Shown piece after piece: positions 32,532 to 44,115 of a stretch of 64,000 nt of DNA. Made by a program: the position numbers and the translations under genes. Location of the stretch: contig CM046879.1 of NCBI GenBank assembly GCA_025667525.1, positions 358,050,752 through 358,114,751 of the forward strand. The letters run 5' to 3'. Origin of the DNA: Glebionis coronaria (lineage: Eukaryota > Streptophyta > Magnoliopsida > Asterales > Asteraceae). Below the pieces are notes generated by a model. It saw only the letters and a program-made list of their open reading frames with translations. It was not told where the DNA came from and ran no database searches. Position 1 is the first letter of the stretch. Each line of letters begins with the position of its first letter.

Positions 32532-34480
32532 ACGCCCCACATGAAAATAATAATATAATAATCGCCAAATAACTAAAAGGGACGCCACGAGTTATCACTT
32601 CGCCGTGGTGAAGTCATAACAGTAGTGCGTCTAGTGTTATGATTATGGTACCTCCATAACTAGGTGAAACTGGTCATGCATGTATATTGCTAAGGTAACT
32701 AATAAAACATAAGCATTTAATCTGTAACTATTGGGGAAAATAGTTGGCTGCATACGGGAAATCCTAATAAAGGAAGAGGTTGTCCTTACTGAAGGACGGG
32801 AAATCCGTACCTTGTGTCCAAAAGAAGCTAACGGAAATGCTGAAGAACCTACTCCGCGTTTACGTATAATCCTACATAAGAATGGGAACGTGTATGAGTT
32901 GTCTGAATTACATGTGTCTTACTGATTCTGTGTGTTATTAGCTTGTTATACTTATTTAGTCATGTTTTAGTGTTTTCGTGTGTTATCTGTAGTTATACTA
33001 ATGTTCCGTAGTGTATTATGCATGTAATAGTGTATTATAATACTTGTATTGTAATACTAAGTAACTTTCTAAAAATAGCAGGTTTCCAAAAATAGTAAGT
33101 TTCTAAACATAGAAAGTTTTCAAAAATAGTAACTTTCCATAATTAGAAATAAGCTGGATTATTAGTTATAAGTAAAGTTTAATTAGTAAATACAAATCAT
33201 GGTTTAAAGGTTATAGCTTATTAATTAAATAACTTGGTTAATTAATTAAACTTTACACTATAAGAATTTAATTAAAAATACATGTTTTAATTAAATTAAG
33301 ATAAGTAAAATACTTTAGGTTATACATGAAATATAAATTTTAATATTTAACCTAAATCATGAATTTAAATAAATTAAATAGTCTAGGAAATAATTTAATT
33401 AAATATTTTTCTAATCTTTAATATTTTCTTAGACCGGAACCCGTTTTTTAAAAATTAACCCGAGCCCGAACCCGTGGTCACACATAAGCCGAGCCAAACA
33501 GACCTACCATTGGCAAGACCGGCTAGCCGGTTGCCACTGGTGGCTCTCGGTTCCCACTGCCGAGCCATGGTAGCCACTGCCGAGCCTGGTTCATACCGGT
33601 TCCGATCGGTTGTGACTGGTTCCCACTGTTATGATGTTCGGTTCTGACTGTTCGCACAAAATCCCCACCGAGACCCTATTGGTCTCGGTTGGCACTCAAT
33701 CCACGCCCAAAACCATACCCCGACCTCGAGTCGCGGTCCCTTGCTTTCGTCCGAGAATAAACCAACCAAGCCGAGACCCCTTGTGGTCTCGGTGGTGGTA
33801 ATGAAGACAAACCGAGAGCCCCATGGCTCTCGGTGGTGTCTCGGTCTAACCAAAACCCGAACCAAAGACCCCCTTTTTCCATGTTTTTAATTAATCCCAT
33901 ATGTTCTTGATTTGTTTTTAAGATTAATTAAATAATAATCATGTTCACAAAAGAACTAAAAAGAAAAGTAAGTGTTTGATTATACCAAACTTGTGGAAGG
34001 AAAGATTAAGATCACGATCACGTACACACAAAAATCAATAAGCAAAAATCGTCCGGATCGTCCTTGTGGTTGCTCTATGGCCGGCGGCAAGAAGGACAAA
34101 AGGGAGGCAAGGGAAACTTTTCTTGTAACCTAAAATTATGATTAAGTTTCCTGGAGTTTTTGTTTAACGTAGGTTTAAGTTGGGTCATGGGCCAAGCCCA
34201 CTTCTTCCTTCTTTCTCTTGTCTTAGCCGCGGCCTAAAGGGATCCTACGTGGAAACCCGTAGCTTTTCTCGAGTTAAATTAATTATGTGATCGTTCATGT
34301 TTAATTATCGTGTATTTTATATGTCGTGGGCTTAACACATTTATAATATATATACGTAATTACATGTTATCAAATATCGTGACACGTGAATTATATTATA
34401 ACAGGAAAGTTTTAATTTTACCGTATTTCGTGTATGTACTGTTAATGTACTTTTCATGGTATTTTAATGCGGGTTTTACA
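32532..34480 (+). repeat. R2: LTR-like repeat, copy 2
   Basis: Shares most of its length with R1 and ends in the same GCGGGTTTTACA at 34480. It starts at the outer edge of the element A LTR, so A appears to have inserted into it. The first about 50 bp (32532-32582) do not match R1. It holds a short AAAAATAG tandem tract (33061-33150), an AT-rich middle, and a GC-rich part with three hairpins of the CCGAGA..C type (33668-33833). It is probably an LTR or LTR fragment of a distinct family; no coding domain is recognised. Confidence 0.65.
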
Positions 34481-34776
34481 ATGTTTATGTACCCAACTGG
34501 GGGCAAAACATATCCCAAGCCTTGAAGCCCTAACTCTAGCTCTGCTAAGGGAAGGGTTGTTATACCATCATCGTCGTCAAGATGTAAAGCTTGACTAACT
34601 AAAGCTTCAGTAGCAACCCATCTAGCCCCATGAAAAGTGCCAACTAATGTAGTCACTCCATCAATTGTTTCAAAACGTACAGAGTTCCAAAACTTCTTGA
34701 TGTGTGTGATAAGGACGAGTGGAGAGAAAGTGCATACCTTAGAGGAGACGCCATCAAATACCCAATCATCTATGTG
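34481..34776 (-). pseudogene. Retroelement gag-like ORF fragment
   Basis: A minus-strand open stretch of about 98 codons between R2 and the copia LTR. It reads FAPPIHIDDW, KKFWNSVRFETIDGVTT, then ALHLDDDDGITTLP and LGLQGLGYVLPP. The pattern FW.S...(x)GV....E..V...LHLDD.DGI..LP..E...GL..LGY resembles the N-terminal part of gag-like proteins common in Asteraceae retroelements (from memory). Stops lie upstream near 34780-34790. R2 cuts it on the left and C1 lies on the right. It could instead be a host exon; I favour a retroelement remnant. Confidence 0.45.
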
Positions 34777-34830
34777 TATTGGGGGTGCAAAGTATTATCT
34801 TCAACCATATATGCCACCATATTATGTTGG

Positions 34831-35217
34831 TGTTAGCCTCAAAATACTGAGTCAAACAAGAATGCTCGGTCATATGTTTATTATGTATCGTTTATTTGAA
34901 CGTTGTAATAGGTAGTAGGTTACTCGTGTATTACGGGCTTAACTTTAGGCTAAAGTTCATTCATAAGTAACTAATGCCGAAAAGGAAATTCCGGCCCATT
35001 ATACTATAGTCCATCAATAAGCCCGCATGTGGGTGGACTATATATACCCTTCCTAGCATGTTAGGAAGGGTGTTGGTCATTTTCATTTTTCATCTCTCTA
35101 ATCTAATCCTCCAAAAGTTCCAACCATTCTCTCTACGTTCTCTCACTACTTTCTCTCTCTAGAATTCATCTCTTCTACCTTTCTTTCTTGTTTAATCACG
35201 AAATCTATGGGACAACA
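34831..35217 (+). repeat. 5' LTR of Ty1/copia element C1 (about 390 bp)
   Basis: Starts TGTTAGCCTC (an alternative start TGTTGGTG is at 34825) and ends GGGACAACA just before a PBS-like sequence. It has a TATA box and a pyrimidine-rich tract of CTCT repeats. An inverted pair CCTTCCTAGCATG/TTAGGAAGGG follows the TATA box (35047-35070). Length and ends fit copia LTRs. The 3' LTR is not in the window. Confidence 0.75.
35038..35047 (+). promoter_or_regulatory. TATA box, copia C1 LTR
   Basis: CTATATATACCC about 210 bp into the LTR. Confidence 0.6.
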
Positions 35218-35219
35218 AT

Positions 35220-35231
35220 TGGTATCAATCG
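35220..35231 (+). promoter_or_regulatory. Primer-binding site, initiator tRNA-Met type (degenerate)
   Basis: TGGTATCAATCG compared with TGGTATCAGAGC, the usual copia PBS. The first eight bases match; the rest has drifted. Confidence 0.65.
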
Positions 35232-35555
35232 CCATGGGGGAGATTTGTGATTGGTTGTGGTGTTTTTATTTGATTCGAATGTTTTGATCTTTATTTCATC
35301 TCTCGAATTCAAATTTTTTTGTGTTTTCCATGTTCTAAATCTTGATATCAATCTCCTATATAGTTGTGATAGGGATTTGGGTGTTTTGGTTTGGTTAAAA
35401 TCATGTTTTTCTAGGCAAAAATCTAATTTTTGACCTAAAGTTTCGGAAAAGTACCCATATTGCGACAGAAATACCTTGTCTTCCATCGCGATAGACTAGG
35501 GTTTATCATTGCGATCGAGATTGTGATTCAGATTGCGATTGGTGTTGTTTTCAAT

Positions 35556-35758
35556 ATTGCGACAGGTTAGAAGTTTGACATTGCGACAGGTCATTACGAC
35601 AGACATTGTGACAGGACATTACGACAGGTCATTGCGACAGGACATTGCGACAAGTCATTCCGACATACATTGCGACAGGTCATTGCGACAGACATTGCGA
35701 TGGGACAACATTGCGATGGGACAACATTGCGATGGGATAACATTGCGACGGGACATTG
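35556..35758 (+). repeat. Minisatellite CATTGCGACAGG in C1 leader
   Basis: About 15 imperfect units of 12-16 bp, most with the core CATTGCGAC. The 5' units end in AGGT or AGGAC and the 3' units change to CATTGCGATGGGACAA. Scattered precursors (ATTGCGATCGAGATTGTGAT) lie from 35460. No gene is seen between 35232 and 36091; this array is the main content. Confidence 0.85.
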
Positions 35759-36091
35759 ATATCTGTTTGGTTGAATTTTGTTTGAGTATTTTTTAGACTT
35801 AGCCACTATCTTGACTAGTCCCGGAACATAGTTTACACGAAGATTAAAAAAAAGAGTTAAAATTTTTAGGTCAAGTAAAATCAATTTTTTTCCCTACTAG
35901 TTTTTGGCTATTTCAAACTCAATTTCAAAATTTGGCGATACAAAATTTTTCCAGCCTACCGTTTTGTCGGACTGAGGAATTTATTGTCGGACTGAGAAAA
36001 AATCGGAATTTTCAGGATTTCTTCCACAACTCAATCACTATAACATCTACTTAAGATCCATATTCACTTCATCATTTCAGAGAATATTGAG

Positions 36092-37456
36092 ATGGATTCT
36101 ACTACCGAATATCGTATGACGAACAACAACATCATGGTGGCGGGTAACAAAGAGAGACCACCAATGCTGGTGTCGGGTCGATATGATCAATGGCAATCCT
36201 GTTTTCTATGTTATCTTGACACAAAACCTAACGGTGATGCTTTAAGGCAATGCATTTTTTAATGGACCCTATAAACTCGTAAGGATAAATGTTCCTGCAC
36301 ATCCAGCCACAGACACAACTGAAGAACAACCAGCTTATGAACGTGATGAAAAAAGAAACGATCTCACACCAGAGAACCGTGCTTGGTTTGATGCAGAAAA
36401 GCAAGCAATATACTTAATTCTCAGTGGCATTGGAGATGATATTTATTCCACGGTTGATGCATGTTCTACTGCTAAAGAAATGTGGACGGCTATTGAAAGA
36501 TTGCAACAAGGTGAATCACTTAACAAACAAGACATGAAAACTAAGATTTTTGGGACTTTAGCAAGTTTACATCAAAGGATGGGGAATCAATTGATTCTTA
36601 TTACTCCCGATTCTACAAAATGATGAATGACATGACCCGAAACAACTTGCAAGTTTCCACCATGCAAGTCAATGTCCAATTTCTACAGCAACTTCAACCA
36701 GAGTGGAAACGGTTTGTCACCTTGGTGAAACAACAAAAAAATTTAGATGAAGTTTCATATCACACGCTCTTTGATGTTTTGAAACAATTTCAAAATGAAG
36801 CAAATGAACTTCGAACTGAATGTGCTGCAAAGGTTTCAAATCCACTTGCTTTGGTGTCTACCACTCAACATTACCCAGATTATTATTCTCATGCTCTAAA
36901 GACCTACTACACTCAATCATCATCACCACGATCATCCACTGTGTCTAAGTCACATGCTCCAACAAGATCCCGAGGAAAAGAAGTTGCAAGAGCACCATCA
37001 CCTACACCTAAGCTATCATCTGAAGAAAACAGTGATGAAGAACTTGCTCAAAAGGATAGGGAATTCAAGCAACAAATGGCTTTTAGTATGAAACAATACA
37101 GGAAAATCTACAAACCTACCAACAACAACCTCAGAACATCATCTAACACAAGGAACAACTATCCTCAGAGTCCTCCAAGGTATGACACACGAAGACGTGT
37201 TGAGAGTCCTCCAAAGTATGATCGACAACCTGCAAAGTATGATAATCAGAGGGTTGCTACTGTTGTTGGAAATGGAGACACTGTTGGTACTCAAGTTGTG
37301 CAACAAACTGGGATTCAGTGTTTTAACTGCCGAGGTTATGGGCATTTGGCTAGTGAATGCAAACAGCCAAAGAGGGTCAAAGATTATGGGTATCATAAAG
37401 AAAAAATTGCTGATGCAAGAAAATGGAAGCTGGAATCAAGCTATCAGCTGAGGACG
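36092..37456 (+). pseudogene. gag: Ty1/copia gag of C1, frameshifted
   Basis: Starts MDSTTEYRMTNNN, then RPPMLVSGRYDQWQSCF, the usual copia gag N-terminus. Downstream are AWFDAEKQAIYLILSGIGDD, TAKEMWTAIERLQQGES, SIDSYYSRFYKMMNDM and a CCHC zinc knuckle CFNCRGYGHLASEC (near 37318). Breaks: one extra T in a T-run near 36255 gives TAA; one base is lost near 36550; a shift near 37400 precedes GIKLSAEDG and a TAA where related proteins have Trp. The middle part 36620-37400 is open. Gag function is therefore lost, although most domains can be read across the shifts. Confidence 0.85.
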
Positions 37457-38411
37457 GATAAATGCTTGATGACACAGATGATGAACTCTCCGACCAAGAA
37501 CTCGAGGCACATTATTCATACATGGCAAAAATTCATGAGGTCCTTAACGTCACTGAAGATGACAATGGTCCTATCTTTGATACCGAGCCAATTGATAAGG
37601 TACAACATGATGATGAATATAATGTGTTTGGTGATATACATGAGCATAGTGATCTACCAACAACAATTACTGACACGTGTATGATGGAAACGGTTGATAG
37701 TAATACCACACCCGATTCATCATACATGTGCAATAATGAGTTTGAGGAATCAACATGAAAATGAGTATGATGACGAGGATCGTGTCGCTCTTGCTAATTT
37801 AATTGCTAGTTTAAAAAAGGATGTCAATGAAAATAGAAAGAGTCAAAAGCAATTAAAAAAGGAAAACGCATCGCTCACTCAAAACTTTGAAGAATGCAAA
37901 GCCGCTCTTATAAAATCTAGTGAGACTATTGATAGTTATAGGGCTGAGCTTCTTCAAAAGACTAAAGGACTTAAGGGGTACAAAAGTTGTGTCATCAACG
38001 TTAAAAAGGACGAGTCTGAAAATAAATACAACGAAGCTCTTGCTTTGTTAAATAAAGAAAAACATCAATTTAATATCTTATTAAGTGATGAACGTCAAAA
38101 AACGTACCTTGCCACAACAAAAGTTAATGAACTTGAACAAAGGCTTTCTATGAATACCACCGATTCTGCTAAAATTCATGACGAAAAGAAACAAGAGGTT
38201 GAAACATTAAAACAAGATTTCAAAAATAGACAAAGCAAAGATACTGAAAAAGTAAAGGATCTCGAAGAACAAGTCGATTTTTTGAAAAAAGTTGTTTATA
38301 AAACACATGACTCTATTCAAACCATCAGAATGATAGCACCTCCGTCATTTTTCAAGGGCCAGCCTAGTTTTGCAAGTTCAAAGTACCTCGAACAAGCTCA
38401 AGCTGCGAAAC
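37457..38411 (+). pseudogene. C1 acidic and coiled-coil gag extension, part 1
   Basis: Begins MLDDTDDELSDQELEAHY, the block that follows the CCHC knuckle in a group of copia polyproteins (from memory), then an acidic stretch, a frameshift near 37757, and about 210 residues rich in Lys, Glu and Leu with heptad character (ASLKKDVNENRKSQKQLKKE and similar). It ends at YLEQAQAAK, where element D is inserted. The frame continues after D at 48346 as PHLYLDESEW. No protease, integrase or RT of C1 is visible in the window. Confidence 0.7.
38407..38411. repeat. Target-site duplication of element D, left copy (GAAAC)
   Basis: GAAAC directly before the LTR start at 38412; the second copy is at 48344-48348. 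Confidence 0.93.
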
Positions 38412-41400
38412 TGATGAGACTGCAATTATACATAGTCTCATCATCCAAATCGGGCTTAAAACGCTTAAAATATCATCAAAATACCCAAAAATATGCTTGT
38501 GTTTGTTCATTGTGTATTTTAGGTACGGATATCGAGAAGATGACAAAATATCACAAGAAACAAGCAAAAACGAACACGGGAAACGAAGCCGCACAATGAA
38601 CCGGACCCGAATGATGGATTTCTAAAATAGTCCTTGAAGTTTGAAGAAATTGCAAGATTGGTCCCTCATCTTTTGAAGACTTGTCATATTATACCCTTGT
38701 AATCTCAATTATTACATATGGGTCCTTAATATTTCAAGAAATGACCTTAATAGTCCTTGGAGAATGGCTAAATTGCGCAAAAGGTCCTTGTTTAAAGTTT
38801 GAAAGTATGATGTGCCAAAAATGACAACTATGTCATTGATATTACAAAGGGAAATAACTTGAATGCTGTTGAAACTTCAAATGCAACAAAATTGGAAGAT
38901 CAGGGTGGAAACTTGGACAAACCTAAACCACACCCGATCAAAACCCGGTCAACACCCACTTAACCCACCCCACCAGTTTTATTAAACTAATATAATCTTT
39001 TGTATTATATTAGTTTAACAAAACAAAGCGCCAAACATTTCCCTTTTGTCCTAAGCCAATCTAAACAGCCACTGTTTGATAAGAACCCTAATCCCCAATT
39101 ACGTTCGAATCAAGGGGTTTTTGGATCATCATTTCCAGAATCATAATTAAATACTTCCTAAGCAAAACCCAGCCCCCAAAAGTTGTCCAGCTCAGCTGTG
39201 GTCCTCACACCAACCCTCCCCTAACCATCACTTTCCCTCAAAACCAAAGCAGGGGACAAGATCAACGATTCATGTTAATTCCTTCCTCCCTACTGTTCTT
39301 TGGATGGACAAGATCATATTATTACAACTGGCACATCACTCTCAACAGGAGAATCATCCACATGGGTTCTTTGACCAAATTCAAAAGTTCAAGACAAGGG
39401 CATTCTTGGTAAATCGTTTGCTAGGGTTTCTTATGTTTTAGTAGCACTAGAAGGTTCTGATTAGTAGTATAAATAGGAGGACCAGTATGTGGTATCCCCT
39501 GGTTCCAATTTTTCACCATTTTGTAAAATACAAATTATGATTAATTGAGTTCCAGTTTATTTTTATGCAAATCTTTACATTCCAGCACTTTAAATATTTG
39601 TCATTTACTTTTCTTGCAAATCTTTACATTCTGCTTTTGGAGTTACTGTAGAAGAAGCCGATGTGATTGGCTAGTTGGTTTACTTATCTACTGGTTCAAG
39701 TTATCCTTCATTTATTTCAAGTTTGGTTTTTGAGGTACTGTAGTTTAAGCAATAAGCTGGCTTATTGATAACAAGCCCAGCTTATTTGCTTATTAGGTTC
39801 TTGATTGGATACTTTTCAAGAGCTTGCTTAAGGTGTTTCATGGTTTCAAGTTATTTCAAGTTTGGTTCCAAGTTTGAAAGTTTAGAGCTCGGTATAAGCT
39901 GATATGGTGTGAAGATAAGCTAAGAAGGGTTTAAGTTGAGGGTTAATAGTGTTAGGTCAGAAGTTCACGCTTTGGATCCCTACAGCTCGTAGCACTAGAC
40001 ATTTGGTGAAGTATTCGGTTCGAGTATAGTTTCGATAATCAGTCTCAGTTTGGTTTTCGTTAGCATTGCACACGTCGACAACGGGCAGGCCTGGAGTCAG
40101 TGTAATTCTCATTTCCTTTTTCATTTTTAGTAGTACTAGTACTGATTAGTTGTAATGTTATCGTAGTATAAGATTCGCTTATACTGTACCTGAGCGTAAA
40201 TGGTTTGCTAGCTTTCACTTTTTGATCATTGTTTTAATTGCAGTTCATCTCATTCTTGTTCATATTATGTTTACCAGTGTTTGGTTTACATTTGCTAGTT
40301 CGCAGACCTTTGTTTCCTTTCAAATTAATTTCATTTTAGTCAAGTTTTACCACTTTACACGTTTAAACCTTCATTCTATATCTCTGCATTCCGTATACGG
40401 TCCACTGTTAGTCCATTACGTTTGCATCAGTTAGACCACTGTCAGCCCTTCATCTCGTATTAACGGATTACGGCCACAGTCCTTCGTTAGTAATACCGTT
40501 AAACCCGCTTGTTTGCTTATTAATGTTGTGTATTGGTTTAGTTTCATGTGTTAAGTGATGCCATAATGTCAACTAAAGGGATAGGTATTTAGACTTGTAA
40601 AAAAATCTGCTCATGATTCCATATCTATGATACTTCATGTTATTTAGTTGAGTTAGGTATGCTAAGTATCTTGTTAATCTTCCATGAATGCATAATGGAG
40701 TTTGAGTTACCTTGTGTTTCAGTTGGAGTTTAACTAAGGCTTCATGAATTTCTCAAATCTTTCATACAACAATAGTGGGGAATTTACACAGCTAAAGTTT
40801 TTTTTAGGTTGTTTGACCTTGAGGCTTATTAAATTATAGGATAAATTAGGACTACGGATAATTGGTTTGTGTTGGTAGACCTGTGAGTGGCTTATTGCTT
40901 AAAAAGAGTTCACCAGAAAATTGTTAATTAGCCCACTGTATGTTACTGTTCACTAGAAGATATCTTTTTCATTTTATTTGATTTGTTGCTTGAATTCGTT
41001 CTGTGTGCTTATGTTCGTGCTTTGTTTGTGTTTATTTGTCGTCCTTAGGTAGCTATTTAAGTTTTGCGTAGGCGTGTTTGGATATACTTGATTTACGGTT
41101 GTCACATAGGAGTTAGGTGTTAAGGTTAATGGCTGCTATTATGGGAGGATTAGATTAGATGGATATTGCTTTGGTTCAGTCGTGAAAAGTAAAAGAACAG
41201 TGGTCTGCTTGTATTTTTTGTTCGTAACTGTGATCATCATTTCTGTGGAAATTCATGTTTAATCGTTGTTTGAAGGCGTGGAGTTGAGGTATTATTGAGA
41301 TGGTGTTACTGTCACTGTTGGTATAAAAGAACACCAAGAAAAACATAGCATCCTTGAATTCCTGTTAATCTTGTGAACTTGTGGCGTGATTGGATTGCAT

Positions 41401-42580
41401 TTTGCGTTTTGTGTTTAAATTTTGTGCCTTGTGCTCCAAAAGATTCCAAGAAATCTGCTCAAAACAAGCAGATTCGTCTTTCCTTTTATGTTGTCTGCAC
41501 AAACAGACTTTCTGAATAGCTGAAAAATCTGTCCAAAAACAAAAGAACAAATAACTGGCAAAAAGTGTCCCTGTTGGACTTGAACCCCAGCCCTGCACAC
41601 AAGTAACAGACACAACAGCCCATTGAGCAACCATCTGTGCTCTTTTGCCCATTTTGTTTAAACTTTATTCCAATTTCCTTTAATACTCTGTTTACTCTGT
41701 TTATAAACTGATAATAAAAGAGAAGAAGAAAAAAAAATATAAAGTAGCAGGCTAGAGGGTTTGAACTCATGACCAAGCAACATACATCAGTCACAATGCA
41801 ACGCATAAACACCATCTGCTCTACTTGTCACGTTTGATTACATTCTCTTTTCTTTTTACTTTATACGCTTTATAGTTCATCCATATTCAGCTTATAAGAT
41901 AATAAGAGAAAAAAAACAAGAAAGTGCCAACTGTAGGTTTTGAACCCTTGACCACAGAGCAACATTTAACACAGCAGGACCCCATCTTACCATCTCTTTT
42001 AAGATGACTTTTTGTTAATCTGTTGCAACTAATTTTATTTAACCCTTTTTGTTTGTTTGTTTTTTTTTTTTTTGCATTTTTCTTTATAAATTAGCTTTTA
42101 GGCTTTTAAAAATAGAAAAAAAGTTTAGAAAAAGTTTCAAAAAATATTTTTTTAGTTTTTAATTAGTGTTTTTGAGGTTGAATAATAGACAAAACTAAAT
42201 TTTGTCTTTTTCTCAATTATATTTAATTTTTAGATTTTTTATAAACTTTAAAAATTAATATAAATTAATTAAATAGTTTTCAAAAATTTTGGTTTGTGTA
42301 TTTTTCTTAGTTATGATTTTTAGAACATTTTAGTGATTTTTAATTAATTTTTAGGTTAAATTTTTCGTTGGGTCGCGTTTTTACGTTCGTACGTATACAC
42401 GTTTCCGACCATTTTTAGCCTAATTCGTCTTTTCTTTCCTTTCTCATTTCTTTTCTTCTTGATCATAATCACAAACATCATATATCAACTCTTAACACAA
42501 CGCACTAGCCTCCTCGAGAACGAACTCACCTAGGGTCATTCACACACGGTTTTCCTAAATCGTCGTGCACGCTTGCCCAT
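38412..42580 (+). repeat. 5' LTR of element D, altered and shortened 3' end
   Basis: Matches the 3' LTR from its start up to about 42431. After that it carries a tail like the LTR end of element B (CACTAGCCTCCTCGAGAACG, CGGTTTTCCTAAATCGTCGT) and runs into the noncoding core without a CA end or PBS. The short ORF is 38414-38599. Three tRNA-like tracts lie at 41560-41650, 41750-41825 and 41930-42000. Confidence 0.88.
39468..39475 (+). promoter_or_regulatory. TATA box, element D 5' LTR
   Basis: GTATAAATAGGAGG; the same motif lies at 45172-45179 in the 3' LTR, at the same offset of about 1.06 kb. Confidence 0.65.
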
Positions 42581-42695
42581 CCGATGATATCCTTTTATGT
42601 TCTAACGTTTATCTTATTAGCATAATTCATAAACGGATTTTAGGTTATTCGTTTTACCCTTTCCATGCTCGAGATTAAGCATTCGACTTCGTCTC

Positions 42696-42768
42696 TAGTA
42701 TGGGGGTGTTTACACCCCTAGACTCGAAACATTGAGGACAATGTTTAGTTTTAGTATGGGGGGGTGAG
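42696..42768 (+). promoter_or_regulatory. PPT-like pair around hairpin (element D)
   Basis: TAGTATGGGGGTG (42696-42708), perfect hairpin AACATTG-AGGA-CAATGTT (42728-42745) and TAGTATGGGGGGG (42753-42765). Confidence 0.65.
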
Positions 42769-44102
42769 TAGATACTTCACCTTGCTTACGTCATCACGCT
42801 TTCCAAAGTTTGTCTTTTTGTTTATCGTTTTGTTGCAAAATAAGACTAAAAATGGCCAAATTTTAAAATTTTTTCTTGTTTTTCATAAGTGTTTAAGACA
42901 CGAATGTAGGTTTTCCGATGGTGAGAATAAGAGTAATTTTTGACTCTACCGTGCGTGTTGAGCACTTAGCTTCGATTCCTTAACTTTTTAGGCTAAGTCT
43001 CTTAAATGAGGACGAGAAATGATAGAGTTATTTATAAGTCTCGTAATCGTCACGATCTTATGTGTAGTAATTATTAGCTTATTCTCCCCACGCTTTTGAT
43101 AATAAATTGTTAATAAATATTGATTTGGCGGTTTAGTCACTATTGTTGGTTTCTAATTTGTTTTAGTAGCTTCCATGTAATTAAATTGGGAAAACATTAA
43201 GGTATCGCCAGCGTCACGGTTTTGAAGTATTGGCACCCGAATAATCGAAAGCTTCACCTAATAAAAAGATTTCAAGTGCTCACCTAAATTAAGCAAAAAA
43301 TTTGAAGCTCACAAGGCCGAAAAATCTATGCCCAAATTGAAAGTGAATCAAGCCTTAATCTTCGAAGCTTTAAAGATCCAAAATTCGCTTTAGCGTGAGG
43401 ATATACGTCTTTGGCTAATAAAACCACCGATGAGGCGGATAATAAAAGGCAAGGCAAGACCGAAGTCATAATAAAAGCTTCATGGCGAAGTTGAATAAAA
43501 GATGGAGGTAAACCAAAGATAATAAGGCCCTTCCGTTAGGGGGCGTATAAAAGTCTTGGTAATAAGTCTCATGTTCAAAACCGTTATAAAACCGTGTTTA
43601 TCGATCTTTCTTGTTGACTTAATTTTTTGACATCGTTGTCTATTAGGATGAATTATTAATTTAATGATTTTGGTTACACCGTTAGAACTCTATTTTTAGA
43701 CTTAATATCTATTCACGCATAAGTCGATGATGTATCCTCGTGATCATTAAGACAAAATAAAATATAAGAGATACCAAGTAGGAATAAGGGAGTTTAGGTT
43801 CGTAATTAACACTCATGAGATGTGTTCGTGTTGCTAACTTATAATAACAATGATCTCGTTACACGCTTAGCATGGAATTGGGTGAAAATCGAGGATGACG
43901 AAATTATTTCTAACGAAGCATTCACGTGTTCTTGTTCTATGATCCCAAAAGTCACTTAATCGTGATGAAAACAATACATTATGTCTAAAACGCGTGTAGT
44001 AGTTTATTTAAGTTTACGTTTTCAATAAATGTCTTCATAAAATGAATTTTGGAAGTGCTAAGATACTTAATTCTAGCATTGCGTGGGGACACGGCAATGG
44101 TT

Positions 44103-44115
44103 TAGTATGGGGGAG
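44103..44115 (+). promoter_or_regulatory. Polypurine tract, element D
   Basis: TAGTATGGGGGAG directly before the 3' LTR start TGATGAGACTGC at 44116. Confidence 0.88.

Larger units (their letters stand above)
42581..44115 (+). other. Element D noncoding core
   Basis: Homologous to the regions after integrase of B (from about 19225) and A. Conserved landmarks are the PPT-like cassette, AAATGAGGACGAGAAATGAT, CTTTAGCGTGAGGATATACG, a TATA-like GCGTATAAAAG (43544-43553) and the final PPT. No supported frame. Confidence 0.8.

Noticed and set aside
35556..35758. CRISPR-like array
   Set aside because: Units are 12-16 bp without unique spacers, in a plant copia leader; it is a minisatellite.
40222..41815. 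Small frames of 70-109 codons repeated in both D LTRs (also 45899-47360)
   Set aside because: They repeat only because the LTRs are nearly identical; no homologue in other LTRs and no domain.
41560..42000. Functional tRNA genes
   Set aside because: Only B-box-like parts are convincing; no cloverleaf can be drawn.
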